In this document: in pieces, positions 1-6,876 of the stretch | How positions within the stretch are numbered: position 1 is the first letter of the stretch | Layout of the letters: every line of letters starts with the position of its first letter | Origin: Oscillospiraceae bacterium | GTDB taxonomy: Bacteria > Bacillota > Clostridia > Oscillospirales > Oscillospiraceae | DNA length: 16,430 nucleotides | Direction of reading: 5' to 3' | NCBI GenBank assembly: GCA_016293265.1 | Contig: JAEDEN010000038.1 | Location: forward strand, 1-16,430 | Notes under the pieces: model-generated | What the model was told of the DNA's origin: nothing | Database searches by the model: none | Seen by the model: only the letters and a program-made list of their open reading frames with translations | Position numbers and translations under genes: made by a program

Positions 1-1422
1 CTCCACCATGCAGGTGTCCTCGTCCATGACCACCAGGCCGCCGGAGCCGATCATGGCGCCGATGCCCTTGAGGGACTCAAAGTCCAGTCCCAGGTCCAGA
101 TGCTCGGAGGAGGCGCAGCAGCAGCCGCCGGAGGGGCCGCCGATCTGCACGGCCTTGAACTTCTTGCCGCCCCGGATGCCGCCGCCGATATCAAAGACCA
201 CGTCCCGGATAGTGGTACCCATAGGGACTTCGATCAATCCGGTGTTCACCACGTTGCCGGTGATGGCGAAGGCCTTGGTACCGGGGCTCTTTTCGGTTCC
301 CACGGAGCGGTACCAGTCCACGCCGTTATAAATGATGAGGGGAACGTTGGCGAAGGTCTCCACATTGTTGAGCACCGTGGGCTCTGCCCAGAGGCCATGC
401 TCGATGGTGCGGGGCGGCTTGACCCGGGGCATACCCCGGTTGCCCTCGATGGAGGCGGTCAGGGCACTGCCCTCGCCGCAGACGAAAGCGCCGGCGCCCC
501 GGTTGACGTGGATGCGGAAGGAGAAGCCGCTGCCCAGGATGTCATCCCCCAGGAAGCCGTACTCCTCCGCCTTGGCGATGGCGGCCCTGAGGCGGTTCAC
601 GGCCAGGGGATACTCGGCACGGACATAGATGTAACCGTCATGGGCGCCTACCGCCAGGCCGGCGATCATCATACCCTCCAGGATGCTGTGGGGATTGCCC
701 TCCATGATGGAGCGGTCCATAAAGGCGCCGGGGTCGCCCTCGTCGCCGTTGCAGACGATGAATTTGACGGGAGAGTTCTGCTTGCGGGCGCCGTCCCACT
801 TGCGTCCGGCGGGGAAACCGCCGCCGCCGCGGCCCCGGAGGCCGGAGTCGATGATGGTCTTGCAGATCTCCTCGCCAGTCATCTCGAACAGGGCCTTTTC
901 AAAGGCGGCGTAGCCGTTCTTGGCCACATATTCCTCGATATCCTCAGCATCGCTGGTGCCGCAGTTGGCCAGAACCACGCGGTGCTGCTTTTTATAGAAG
1001 GGAATATCCTCCTGCCGGGGATAGGCGACCCCGTCCAGACGGTAGAGCAAACGGTCGATGATCTGGCCGCCGAGGATCGTCTTTTCAATGATCTCGTGAC
1101 AGTCCTCGGGCTTGACATGGATGTACATCCAGCCCATGGGCTCGATATGGATCAGGGGGCCCATCTCGCAGAAGCCGTGACAGCCGCTCATCTTGACATG
1201 GAGGCTCTTCTCCTCGTCGCTGTGGTGTTTCAATCCCACATAGACAGGGATACCCCGCTCCTGGCATTCGGCCTTGATGTTCTCATAGATCTTCATAGCG
1301 CCGCCGGCGATGCAGCCGGTGCCGGCACAGATCAATACAGAGGTGACCTTCCGGCTCTCCTCCAGCGCGGCTCTGGCGCTTTCCCGGAAGGCGCGGAAGC
1401 TTTCCCTTGTGAACTTACTCAT
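1..1422 (-). CDS. nuoF: NuoF/HydB-type NADH-binding flavoprotein subunit (C-terminus cut by window edge)
   Basis: This is the FMN- and NAD(H)-binding subunit of a soluble NuoEF-type module, as in electron-bifurcating [FeFe] hydrogenases (HydB), NADP-reducing hydrogenase (HndC) or NAD-linked formate dehydrogenases. The window holds the first 474 residues. An N-terminal thioredoxin-like [2Fe-2S] domain shows C32/C37 and C81/C85. It is followed by GRGGGGFPAGRKW (197-209, flavin/NADH loop), GDEGDPGAF (226-234) and GAGAFVCGEGSA. The C-terminal [4Fe-4S] ligands lie beyond the window edge. The extra [2Fe-2S] domain points away from complex I and toward the HydB/HndC type. The ATG overlaps the nuoE-like stop (ATGA), with AAAGGAGG nine bases upstream, so the two are translationally coupled. 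An [FeFe] hydrogenase or formate dehydrogenase gene probably follows to the left. The usual GGPSGGCxP loop reads GGPSGGCCCA here. The family call is firm; the exact complex is inferred. Confidence 0.93.
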   Translation of the reverse strand, partial: MSKFTRESFRAFRESARAALEESRKVTSVLICAGTGCIAGGAMKIYENIKAECQERGIPVYVGLKHHSDEEKSLHVKMSGCHGFCEMGPLIHIEPMGWMYIHVKPEDCHEIIEKTILGGQIIDRLLYRLDGVAYPRQEDIPFYKKQHRVVLANCGTSDAEDIEEYVAKNGYAAFEKALFEMTGEEICKTIIDSGLRGRGGGGFPAGRKWDGARKQNSPVKFIVCNGDEGDPGAFMDRSIMEGNPHSILEGMMIAGLAVGAHDGYIYVRAEYPLAVNRLRAAIAKAEEYGFLGDDILGSGFSFRIHVNRGAGAFVCGEGSALTASIEGNRGMPRVKPPRTIEHGLWAEPTVLNNVETFANVPLIIYNGVDWYRSVGTEKSPGTKAFAITGNVVNTGLIEVPMGTTIRDVVFDIGGGIRGGKKFKAVQIGGPSGGCCCASSEHLDLGLDFESLKGIGAMIGSGGLVVMDEDTCMVE

Positions 1423-1898
1423 TCTGCCGCCTCCTTTGCACGAATCTCCGTCAGCAGCGCAACCGCGGCCTCCGGCGTCATCTTGGAGTGGACTTCCCCA
1501 TCAATGGTCATCACCGGCGCAAGGCCGCAGGCGCCGAGGCAGGCCACAGTCTCCAGCGTGAACATCCCGTCGGAAGAGGTCTTGTGCTTGCCGGAAAGGC
1601 CAAGCTCCTTGTAAAGCGCGTCGTAGATGGGCTGGGACTTACGCACATGGCAGGCCGTGCCGGTGCAGATCTTGATAATGTGTCTCCCCTTGGCCTCCAG
1701 CGAGAAGTTTTCGTAGAAGGTGGCTACGCTGTAAACATGGGCCGTGCTCAGGTCCAGCAGCTCCGCCACCAGCGTCAGCGCCTCTTCGCTGAGGTACTTG
1801 AATTCCCCCTGGATCTCCTGCAGGATCGTAATCAGGCTGGCCGGGTCAGCTCCATGGGCTGCCACAGTCTCCCTGACAAAGGAAAGCTGTTTTTCCAT
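1419..1898 (-). CDS. nuoE: NuoE-type [2Fe-2S] subunit (HydC/HndA-like), NAD(P)H-dependent oxidoreductase subunit E
   Basis: This 159-residue thioredoxin-fold ferredoxin subunit passes electrons to or from the NuoF-type flavoprotein encoded directly downstream. The four [2Fe-2S] ligands are C78 and C83 in CTGTACHVR and C120 and C124 in CLGACGLAP, the C-x4-C plus C-x3-C pattern of the NuoE family. The N-terminal helical part includes YSVATFYENF, typical of the family. The length is normal (about 150-170). The start has GGAGGGAG six bases upstream. Its stop overlaps the next ATG by four bases. As first gene of the operon it sits behind a good sigma-A-type promoter about 100 bases upstream. With only NuoE and NuoF types seen and no other nuo genes, a bifurcating hydrogenase or formate dehydrogenase is more likely than complex I, but the catalytic subunit is outside the window. 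Confidence 0.94.
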   Translation of the reverse strand: MEKQLSFVRETVAAHGADPASLITILQEIQGEFKYLSEEALTLVAELLDLSTAHVYSVATFYENFSLEAKGRHIIKICTGTACHVRKSQPIYDALYKELGLSGKHKTSSDGMFTLETVACLGACGLAPVMTIDGEVHSKMTPEAAVALLTEIRAKEAAE

Positions 1899-2002
1899 CT
1901 TTCTCCCTCCGATTTTTGGGTTCCCGCCTCCGGGATGTGATATGCGAAAAATGAGTCACGCAGCGTTCTGCCTTTCCAATGCTGCATGGCTTTTCCCATA
2001 TC

Positions 2003-2031
2003 ATCATAACCGGGATTCTTTCAAAAGACAA
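2003..2031 (-). promoter_or_regulatory. Promoter of the nuoE-nuoF-like operon
   Basis: Reading the minus strand, TTGTCT (2026-2031) and TATGAT (2003-2008) are separated by exactly 17 bases. Transcription would begin near 1996, giving a leader of about 100 bases before the nuoE-like start. The match and spacing are good for a sigma-A promoter. No other candidate as good is present between the hydA terminator and nuoE. Confidence 0.65.
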
Positions 2032-2049
2032 GCCATGAAAAAGCCATTT

Positions 2050-2072
2050 CGTGAATTTTGTAACAATTCACG
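2050..2072. promoter_or_regulatory. Perfect palindrome upstream of the nuoE-nuoF-like promoter (candidate regulator site)
   Basis: CGTGAATT (2050-2057) and AATTCACG (2065-2072) form perfect 8-base arms around TTGTAAC. A smaller palindrome, TTGTAACAA (2058-2066), is nested off-centre. The centre lies about 65 bases upstream of the predicted start point, where class I activators usually bind. There is no T-run, so a terminator is unlikely. The arm spacing does not fit Rex or a standard CRP/FNR site. The regulator is unknown. Confidence 0.5.
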
Positions 2073-2102
2073 GATTCCAGGAAAAATACTGGATGAAGTG
2101 TC

Positions 2103-2133
2103 AAAAAGGCGGAGGGAACTCCCTCCGCCTTTT
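2103..2133 (-). terminator. Intrinsic terminator of the dihydropyrimidinase gene
   Basis: A perfect 13-bp stem (2104-2116 with 2121-2133; core GGCGGAGGG/CCCTCCGCC) has a 4-base loop and is followed on the minus strand by a T-run from the A-run at 2103-2107. It begins about 27 bases past the hydA stop. It also has T residues on the plus side, but no plus-strand gene ends here. It isolates the nuoE operon from upstream transcription. Confidence 0.9.
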
Positions 2134-2159
2134 GTCATCACAACGGTTCTATCCGGTTC

Positions 2160-3536
2160 TTACAGCTGGCACTTGCCCCGAACCAAGAAGCTGCCCCGGG
2201 GCGCTTCCTCCAGCAGGCGGCCGCCCTCCACCTGCCTGCTGCCCCGCAGCCAGACCTCCCGGATGCCGCCGGCGGTGACGAAGCCCTCATAGGGGTCATA
2301 GTCCGCGGCGCTGAAACTGTCTTCCGCCCGGATCACATGGCTGGCGCCGGGATCATAGACCACGATATCGGCGTCGCCTCCCACGGCCAGCCGTCCCTTC
2401 CGGGGGAAAAGGCCGTAGAGCTTTGCCGGGTTCTCCGCCAAAAGGCGGCACAAAGCGGCGGCGCTGATCCGTTTTTTCACAACACCGTAGGACCACAGCA
2501 GCTCGAAGCGGTGTTCCACGCCGGGAAGACCCCCGGGGATCCGGGTAAAGTCCTCCCTGCCCGCGTCTTTCTGGGCTAGGGTGAAGGAGCAGTGGTCGGT
2601 GGAGACCGTCTGGATCTCTCCCTTGCGCAGGGCCTTCCAAAGCCCTTCCTGCTCCGCCTTTTCCCGCAGGGGCGGCGCGCAGACATACCGTGCGGCAGCG
2701 GAATAGTCCGGGTTGAAATAGACACTCTCATCCAGCAGCAGATACTGGGGGCAGGTCTCCACATAGACCTTCTGACCACGGCGGCGGGCCCGTTCCACTT
2801 CCTTCAGGGCCTCCCCGCAGGTCAGATGCACGATGGTCACCGGGCACTCCGCCGCCTGGGCGATACGCAGCAGGCGGCCCACCGCCTCCGCCTCGGCGAT
2901 GACAGGCCGGGTGGCGGGATGGCTGGCGGGAGACAGCTCCCCAAAGGCCTTCCGCTCGGATACCATGCCGTCAATGAGCCCGGCGTTTTCACAATGGACG
3001 CCCACCGTGCCCCCCAGCCGGCGCAGCTCCTTCAAGGCCCAATAAAGCTCCCGGTCCCCCAGCATCATGGCGGGATAGGTCATATACATCTTAAAAGAAG
3101 AGATGCCCTTTGCAAACAGGTCCGGCAGCTCCGCGCGGATGGACTCATTCCACTCGTCGATGGTCATGTGGAAGCCGTAATCGCAGTAAGTCCTCCCATC
3201 GGCCTTTTCATGCCAGAGCTCCAGGCCGTGGTGCAGTGATTCCCCCCGGTCCGGGCAGGCAAAGTCAATGACGGTGGTGGTGCCGCCCCTCAGCGCGGCC
3301 CGGCTGCCGCTTGTAAAGTCGTCCGCCGTTGTGGTGGCGCACACATCCAGGTCAAAGTGGGTGTGGGCGTCGATAAAGCCGGGAAAGAGCAGGCAGTCCT
3401 CCACATCCACAATCCGGTCGGCCTCTGCCCCCAGATTCCGGCCAAGGCCGGTGATCTTTTCGCCCTCCACAAGAAGGTCGGCACGCTTCATGCCGCTGCC
3501 GGAAACCACAGTGCCGCCCTTGAACAGTGTACGCAT
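2160..3536 (-). CDS. hydA: Dihydropyrimidinase / D-hydantoinase family amidohydrolase
   Basis: This 458-residue metal-dependent cyclic amidohydrolase likely opens dihydropyrimidine or hydantoin rings (reductive pyrimidine breakdown or a related amide). The binuclear metal site of the family is complete and at the usual positions: H58 and H60 in DAHTHFD, the carbamylated lysine K149 in SSFKMYMTY, H181 in VGVHCEN, H237 in VHLTC, and D314 in STDHCSF. GLPGVEHRFELL near 337-348 is also typical. The start is set at 3536 because GGAGGA lies seven bases upstream; an in-frame ATG at 3557 lacks a ribosome binding site. The gene stands alone between its promoter and terminator, so no partner gene such as a beta-ureidopropionase or transporter defines the substrate. 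Allantoinase and other hydantoinases are alternatives. Confidence 0.92.
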   Translation of the reverse strand: MRTLFKGGTVVSGSGMKRADLLVEGEKITGLGRNLGAEADRIVDVEDCLLFPGFIDAHTHFDLDVCATTTADDFTSGSRAALRGGTTTVIDFACPDRGESLHHGLELWHEKADGRTYCDYGFHMTIDEWNESIRAELPDLFAKGISSFKMYMTYPAMMLGDRELYWALKELRRLGGTVGVHCENAGLIDGMVSERKAFGELSPASHPATRPVIAEAEAVGRLLRIAQAAECPVTIVHLTCGEALKEVERARRRGQKVYVETCPQYLLLDESVYFNPDYSAAARYVCAPPLREKAEQEGLWKALRKGEIQTVSTDHCSFTLAQKDAGREDFTRIPGGLPGVEHRFELLWSYGVVKKRISAAALCRLLAENPAKLYGLFPRKGRLAVGGDADIVVYDPGASHVIRAEDSFSAADYDPYEGFVTAGGIREVWLRGSRQVEGGRLLEEAPRGSFLVRGKCQL

Positions 3537-3613
3537 CAAGATTCCTCCTTTTTCCATATCACCCGTATCACAGCGGCTCCCAGCGCCGCTTTCCGGTTAC
3601 TTCCTCTGACACG

Positions 3614-3622
3614 ATCATAGCA
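3614..3622 (-). promoter_or_regulatory. Extended -10 promoter of hydA
   Basis: On the minus strand TGCTATGAT reads as TGnTATGAT, an extended -10 element; the -35 position is weak. Transcription would start near 3607, giving a leader of about 70 bases. The 7-bp inverted repeat at 3628-3646 covers the expected -35 zone. Confidence 0.5.
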
Positions 3623-3627
3623 CAGCC

Positions 3628-3646
3628 GCGCTGGGAATACCAGCGC
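3628..3646. promoter_or_regulatory. Inverted repeat over the hydA -35 region (candidate operator)
   Basis: GCGCTGG (3628-3634) and CCAGCGC (3640-3646) are perfect arms around GAATA. The element spans the zone where the -35 box of the hydA promoter would lie, so a repressor or activator site is plausible. It lacks a proper downstream T-run in either useful direction for a terminator. The role is inferred from position only. Confidence 0.35.
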
Positions 3647-3670
3647 AAAAAAACACACCCTTTTTACAGA

Positions 3671-3705
3671 AACCATCTGGTTATTTGAGGCAGATGTGGT
3701 ATAAT
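3671..3705 (+). promoter_or_regulatory. Extended -10 promoter of the 5'-nucleotidase gene
   Basis: TGGTATAAT (3697-3705) is a perfect TGnTATAAT extended -10. The -35 zone is non-canonical (CTGGTT at 3677-3682, 17-base spacing) and is part of a small palindrome, AACCA-TC-TGGTT (3671-3682). Transcription would start near 3712, giving a leader of about 40 bases with GGAGGT just before the ATG at 3753. Confidence 0.65.
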
Positions 3706-3714
3706 GAAAAAGCA

Positions 3715-3731
3715 CAGGCAGAATCTGCCTG
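3715..3731. promoter_or_regulatory. Palindrome at the start point of the nucleotidase promoter (candidate operator)
   Basis: CAGGCAGA-A-TCTGCCTG is a perfect 8-bp-arm inverted repeat starting ten bases past the -10 box, over the predicted transcription start. A further copy of the half-site AGGCAGA occurs at 3688-3694, just upstream of the -10. Such placement suits a repressor. A small leader hairpin is the alternative; the one-base centre makes a stable hairpin of the full arms less likely. Confidence 0.4.
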
Positions 3732-3752
3732 AAATCAAAGGAGGTAATACCC

Positions 3753-5852
3753 ATGAGCAAGAAACTTTTCTCTGCGCTGATGGCTCTTGTGATGATGATG
3801 TCCATGACTGTCTTTGCAAGCGCCGACGAACCCATGCTGATTTCCGCTCAGGACAGCAGCGATGGACAGATCGTCATCCTGCACACCAACGACGTCCACT
3901 GCGGCTATCTGGCCTATGACAAGGTGGCTACCCTTGCCAAAGACGCTGACCTTTTGGTTGATGCCGGCGACGCCATCCAGGGCGATGTGATCGGCACCCT
4001 CTCCACCGGTGAGTACATCGTGGATATCATGAACTACCTGGGCTATGACCTGGCCATCCCCGGCAACCACGAGTTCGACTACGGTATGGACCGGTTCCTG
4101 GAGCTGGCCCAGGAGAAAGCCGAGTATCCCTATATCTCCGCCAACTTCAAGTCCCTGAGCACCGGCAAGTCCTACTTCGATGCTTATAAAGTCTTTGAGG
4201 TGGAGGGCAAGAAGGTCGCCTTCGTGGGCATCTCCACCCCCGAAACCTTTACCAAGTCCACTCCCACCTACTTCCAGGATGAGAAGGGCAACTACATCTA
4301 CAGCTTCTGCGAAGGCAACAACGGCCAGGACCTCTATGACGCCGTTCAGGCTGCCATCGACGCCGCCGAGGCTGAGGGCGCCGATTACATCATCGGTCTT
4401 GCCCACCTGGGTATCGACGACGAGTCCAAGCCCTGGACCTCCAAGGAAGTCATCGCCAACACCACCGGCCTTGACATTCTGATCGACGGCCACTCCCACA
4501 GCACCGTCTCCGAGACCGTGGGCGACAAGAACAGCAACGCCGTCATCCTGCAGCAGACCGGTACCAAGCTGGCCAATGTGGGCAAGATCACCATCAAGGC
4601 CGATGGCACCGTGGTGTGCGAGAATGTTGACCTGGCCAACGTGGAGGCCGATCCCGAGGCCACCGCTTACCTGGCCGGCATCACCGAGAAATTTGACGCC
4701 CTGCAGAGCCAGATCGTGGCCAAGAGCGATGTGGATCTGACCATCTTCGGCGCTGACGGCAAGCGGGCCGTCCGCAACTCCGAGACCAATCTGGGCGACC
4801 TGTGCGCCGATGCTTACCGCGCCATGCTGGGCGCTGACATCGCCTTCGTCAACGGCGGCGGCGTCCGTGCCAATATCGCCGCCGGCGACATCACCTACGG
4901 CGACATCATCAAGGTCCATCCCTTCGGCAACGAGGCCTGCCTCGTTGAGGTCACCGGCCAGCAGATCAAGGACGCCCTGGAGCTGGGCGCTTCCGCCTGC
5001 CCCGGCGAAAACGGCGGCTTCCTGCAGGTCTCCGGCCTGACCTACACCATCAACGCCACCATCCCCTCCTCCGTGGTGAAGGATGACAAGGATATGTTCG
5101 TCAAGGTGGACGGCGCTTACCGCGTCAGCGACATCATGGTGGACGGCAAGCCTCTGGATGTCAACAAGACCTACACCCTGGCCTCCCACAACTATATGCT
5201 CAAGTCCCAGGGCGACGGCTACGCCATGTTCGGCACCGACAACGTCAAGATCATCAAGGACTGTGTCATGATCGACAACCAGGTCCTCATCAACTACATC
5301 GTTGATAAGCTGGGCGGCGTCGTCGGCCAGGAGTATGCCGCTCCCGCCGGCCGCATCACCGTCAAGAAGCCCACCTTCGAGGACGTGACCGCTTCCCACT
5401 GGGCCATCTCCTATGTGGAGTACGTGGCTGAAAAGGGCCTGTTCAACGGCACCAGCACCACCACCTTCACTCCCGACGCCAACACCACCCGCGCTCAGCT
5501 CATGACCGTTCTGGCCCGTCACGCCGGCGCCGACACCACCGGCGACGCTCTGGCAAAGGGTATGGCCTGGGCCGTGGAAAAGGGCATCTCCGACGGCACC
5601 AACGGCACCGGCAGCATCACCCGTGAGCAGCTTGCCACCATGCTCTACCGCTATGCCGGCTCTCCCGCCGCCACCGCTGACCTGTCCTCCTACACCGACG
5701 CCGGCTCCGTCAGCGTCTGGGCCAAGGATGCCATGAACTGGGCCGTGGAAAAGGGCATCATCACCGGCATGACTGAAAACACCCTGGTCCCCGGCGGCTA
5801 TGCCACCCGCGCCCAGGTTGCCACCATGATGCAGCGCTTCTGCACCCTGTGA
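3753..5852 (+). CDS. Secreted 5'-nucleotidase / metallophosphoesterase (UshA/YfkN type) with SLH repeats
   Basis: This 699-residue surface enzyme likely removes phosphate from extracellular nucleotides or cyclic nucleotides. A signal peptide (1-24, KK then a hydrophobic stretch, ASA-DE cleavage) is followed by a calcineurin-type metallophosphatase domain with LHTNDVHCG (43-51), GDAIQGD (72-78), GNHEFDYG (104-111), GLAHLG (215-220) and GHSHS (246-250). The C-terminal 5'-nucleotidase substrate domain has NGGGVRANI (367-375), HPFGNE (389-394) and QGDGYAMFG (486-494). From about 541 come three SLH-like segments, the middle one short, for non-covalent attachment to cell-wall polymer. Two SLH segments share an identical 21-base tract (5568-5588 and 5739-5759). 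The start has GGAGGT seven bases upstream. Codon use is strongly biased to C-ending codons, suggesting high expression. It is a single-gene transcript with its own promoter and terminator. Confidence 0.94.
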   Translation: MSKKLFSALMALVMMMSMTVFASADEPMLISAQDSSDGQIVILHTNDVHCGYLAYDKVATLAKDADLLVDAGDAIQGDVIGTLSTGEYIVDIMNYLGYDLAIPGNHEFDYGMDRFLELAQEKAEYPYISANFKSLSTGKSYFDAYKVFEVEGKKVAFVGISTPETFTKSTPTYFQDEKGNYIYSFCEGNNGQDLYDAVQAAIDAAEAEGADYIIGLAHLGIDDESKPWTSKEVIANTTGLDILIDGHSHSTVSETVGDKNSNAVILQQTGTKLANVGKITIKADGTVVCENVDLANVEADPEATAYLAGITEKFDALQSQIVAKSDVDLTIFGADGKRAVRNSETNLGDLCADAYRAMLGADIAFVNGGGVRANIAAGDITYGDIIKVHPFGNEACLVEVTGQQIKDALELGASACPGENGGFLQVSGLTYTINATIPSSVVKDDKDMFVKVDGAYRVSDIMVDGKPLDVNKTYTLASHNYMLKSQGDGYAMFGTDNVKIIKDCVMIDNQVLINYIVDKLGGVVGQEYAAPAGRITVKKPTFEDVTASHWAISYVEYVAEKGLFNGTSTTTFTPDANTTRAQLMTVLARHAGADTTGDALAKGMAWAVEKGISDGTNGTGSITREQLATMLYRYAGSPAATADLSSYTDAGSVSVWAKDAMNWAVEKGIITGMTENTLVPGGYATRAQVATMMQRFCTL

Positions 5853-5883
5853 TCCAGTGACCCCTCTCAACCCATAAACGGTT

Positions 5884-5916
5884 CCGTCCCCGGGTTTTTC
5901 CCGGGGGCGGTTTTTT
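5884..5916 (+). terminator. Intrinsic terminator of the 5'-nucleotidase gene
   Basis: An 11-bp stem (5884-5894 with 5900-5910, one G-T pair, core CCCCGGG/CCCGGGG) closes a T5 loop and is followed by six T residues (5911-5916). It lies about 30 bases past the nucleotidase stop. It has no T-run in the minus direction. Confidence 0.92.
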
Positions 5917-5919
5917 ATC

Positions 5920-5962
5920 AGGCCGGCAGAACAGCGGAACCCTTCCGGTCTGCCTCCGGCCT
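5920..5962. other. Long imperfect hairpin between convergent genes
   Basis: AGGCCGG (5920-5926) pairs with CCGGCCT (5956-5962), CAGA with TCTG across a 3-base bulge, and CGGAA (5935-5939) with TTCCG (5943-5947) around a CCC loop. It touches the stop codon of the minus-strand small gene and abuts the T-run of the plus-strand terminator. It may help end the minus transcript, but no T-run follows it in that direction. Confidence 0.45.
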
Positions 5963-6135
5963 CACCGTTTACAAAGTGCCCGCTGGGCGGAGATCGTAGC
6001 CAGGGTGTCACCAAGCTGCACCAGCAGCGCCGACAGGAACGCAAGTGCATCGTCATCCAGCTGTTCTGCCAGCGCCACTGCCGTGGTATTCACCGCTGTC
6101 GTCAGCGCCAGCGGGTCGCATCCGCAGCTTCCCAT
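5962..6135 (-). CDS. Small protein, DUF6774-like (57 residues)
   Basis: This short open frame begins at an ATG 36 bases past the yetF stop. Its N-terminus is Cys-rich (MGSCGCDP). The body alternates Ala/Leu-rich helix with acidic residues (LAEQLDDDALAFLSALLVQ), and the C-terminus reads LGDTLATISAQRALC. The LxQLGDTLATIxAQ ending resembles, from memory, the short DUF6774 proteins common in gut Clostridia; their function is unknown. GGGTGA about six bases upstream is a modest ribosome binding site. The position as last gene of the E2-like/clc/yetF run suggests co-transcription. The sequence is not simply a readthrough tail, since it is in a new frame with its own start. A domain-model search would settle the family. 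Confidence 0.68.
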   Translation of the reverse strand: MGSCGCDPLALTTAVNTTAVALAEQLDDDALAFLSALLVQLGDTLATISAQRALCKR

Positions 6136-6171
6136 ATCATCACCCGGTTCATCCTATGCATCACGCCTCCC

Positions 6172-6876
6172 TCACGTTCTTCCCTTCTTCGCATCCATGG
6201 GAAAGACCGTCAGCTTCTCCCCGCCGTCCCACAATGCCAGCAGCACGGCGCTCTCATCCCGGAAGCCCTGGGCCGTCAGCTTGCGCTGCACCCATTCCTC
6301 CGCCTTCCCCGCCTTTTGCACGTTTTCCCGCATGAGCCGCCCATCCATCACAAAGGGGATCTGCACCTGAGACTGCTTGGGGTCCAGATCCAGGTCCGTG
6401 GGGGTGGCGGGGCGGTTTTTCTCCTTCGGCAGGAAGCTGACCACGCCGTTATGCTCCAGCACCGCAGACTGGAGCTGGTTAAGATCGAACCAGCCGCCAA
6501 TGCGGCAATAGGTCAGGAATTCATCCAGGTCCAGCCGTGCCTTTTTCAGGTTTTCACGGTAGATCACACCGCCCTCCAACAGCACCAGCGGCTTTCCCGT
6601 CACCATCACCCGGGCCTTGATGGACTTGTTGGTGAGGACAGAGATGCCGGCGGCGGCAAGGCCGTAAATGATGAGGGCCGTCAGAGGCTTTGCCGGCTCT
6701 TCCAGCTCCGTTGCCAGCTCCGCCGCAACGGAGCCAATGGTGATACCCACCACATAGTCGAACAGGGTCATCTGGGACACCTGCTTGTTGCCCATCAGCT
6801 TTGCCAGCAGGAACAGCGCGATAATGGAGACAATGGCGGACAGCGACGTCCAGCCGATCTGGGGTAAGAATTCCAT
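6172..6876 (-). CDS. YetF/DUF421 family membrane protein
   Basis: This 234-residue protein has an N-terminal membrane part (about three segments within residues 8-82) and a soluble C-terminal domain. KLMGNKQVSQMTLFDYVVGI (26-45) and ITIGSVAAE match the signature of the DUF421/YetF family, as does DLDEFLTYCRIGGWFDL with AVLEHNGVVSF in the soluble part. YetF-type proteins are small membrane proteins of poorly known role, linked in Bacillus to spore or envelope functions. No alternative start before the first membrane segment exists, so the ATG at 6876 is used. Its Shine-Dalgarno GGGAGGT (6883-6889) is buried in a long hairpin. It lies 58 bases downstream of the CLC gene and 36 bases upstream of the DUF6774-like gene. 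Confidence 0.9.
   Translation of the reverse strand: MEFLPQIGWTSLSAIVSIIALFLLAKLMGNKQVSQMTLFDYVVGITIGSVAAELATELEEPAKPLTALIIYGLAAAGISVLTNKSIKARVMVTGKPLVLLEGGVIYRENLKKARLDLDEFLTYCRIGGWFDLNQLQSAVLEHNGVVSFLPKEKNRPATPTDLDLDPKQSQVQIPFVMDGRLMRENVQKAGKAEEWVQRKLTAQGFRDESAVLLALWDGGEKLTVFPMDAKKGRT

Noticed and set aside
100..1614. A 504-codon plus-strand frame over the nuoF/nuoE-like genes
   Set aside because: It is antisense to genes with clear iron-sulfur and flavin motifs, and its product is compositionally biased with no domain.
2050..2072. Rex or CRP/FNR operator
   Set aside because: The GTGAA and TTCAC halves are 11 bases apart, against 4 to 6 for those families, so the palindrome is reported without naming a regulator.
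3735..6056. A 773-codon open frame antisense to the nucleotidase gene
   Set aside because: It has low-complexity Gly/Val/Asp/His-rich wording with no family signature and is explained by the strong C-ending codon bias of the real gene, which removes stops from the opposite strand.
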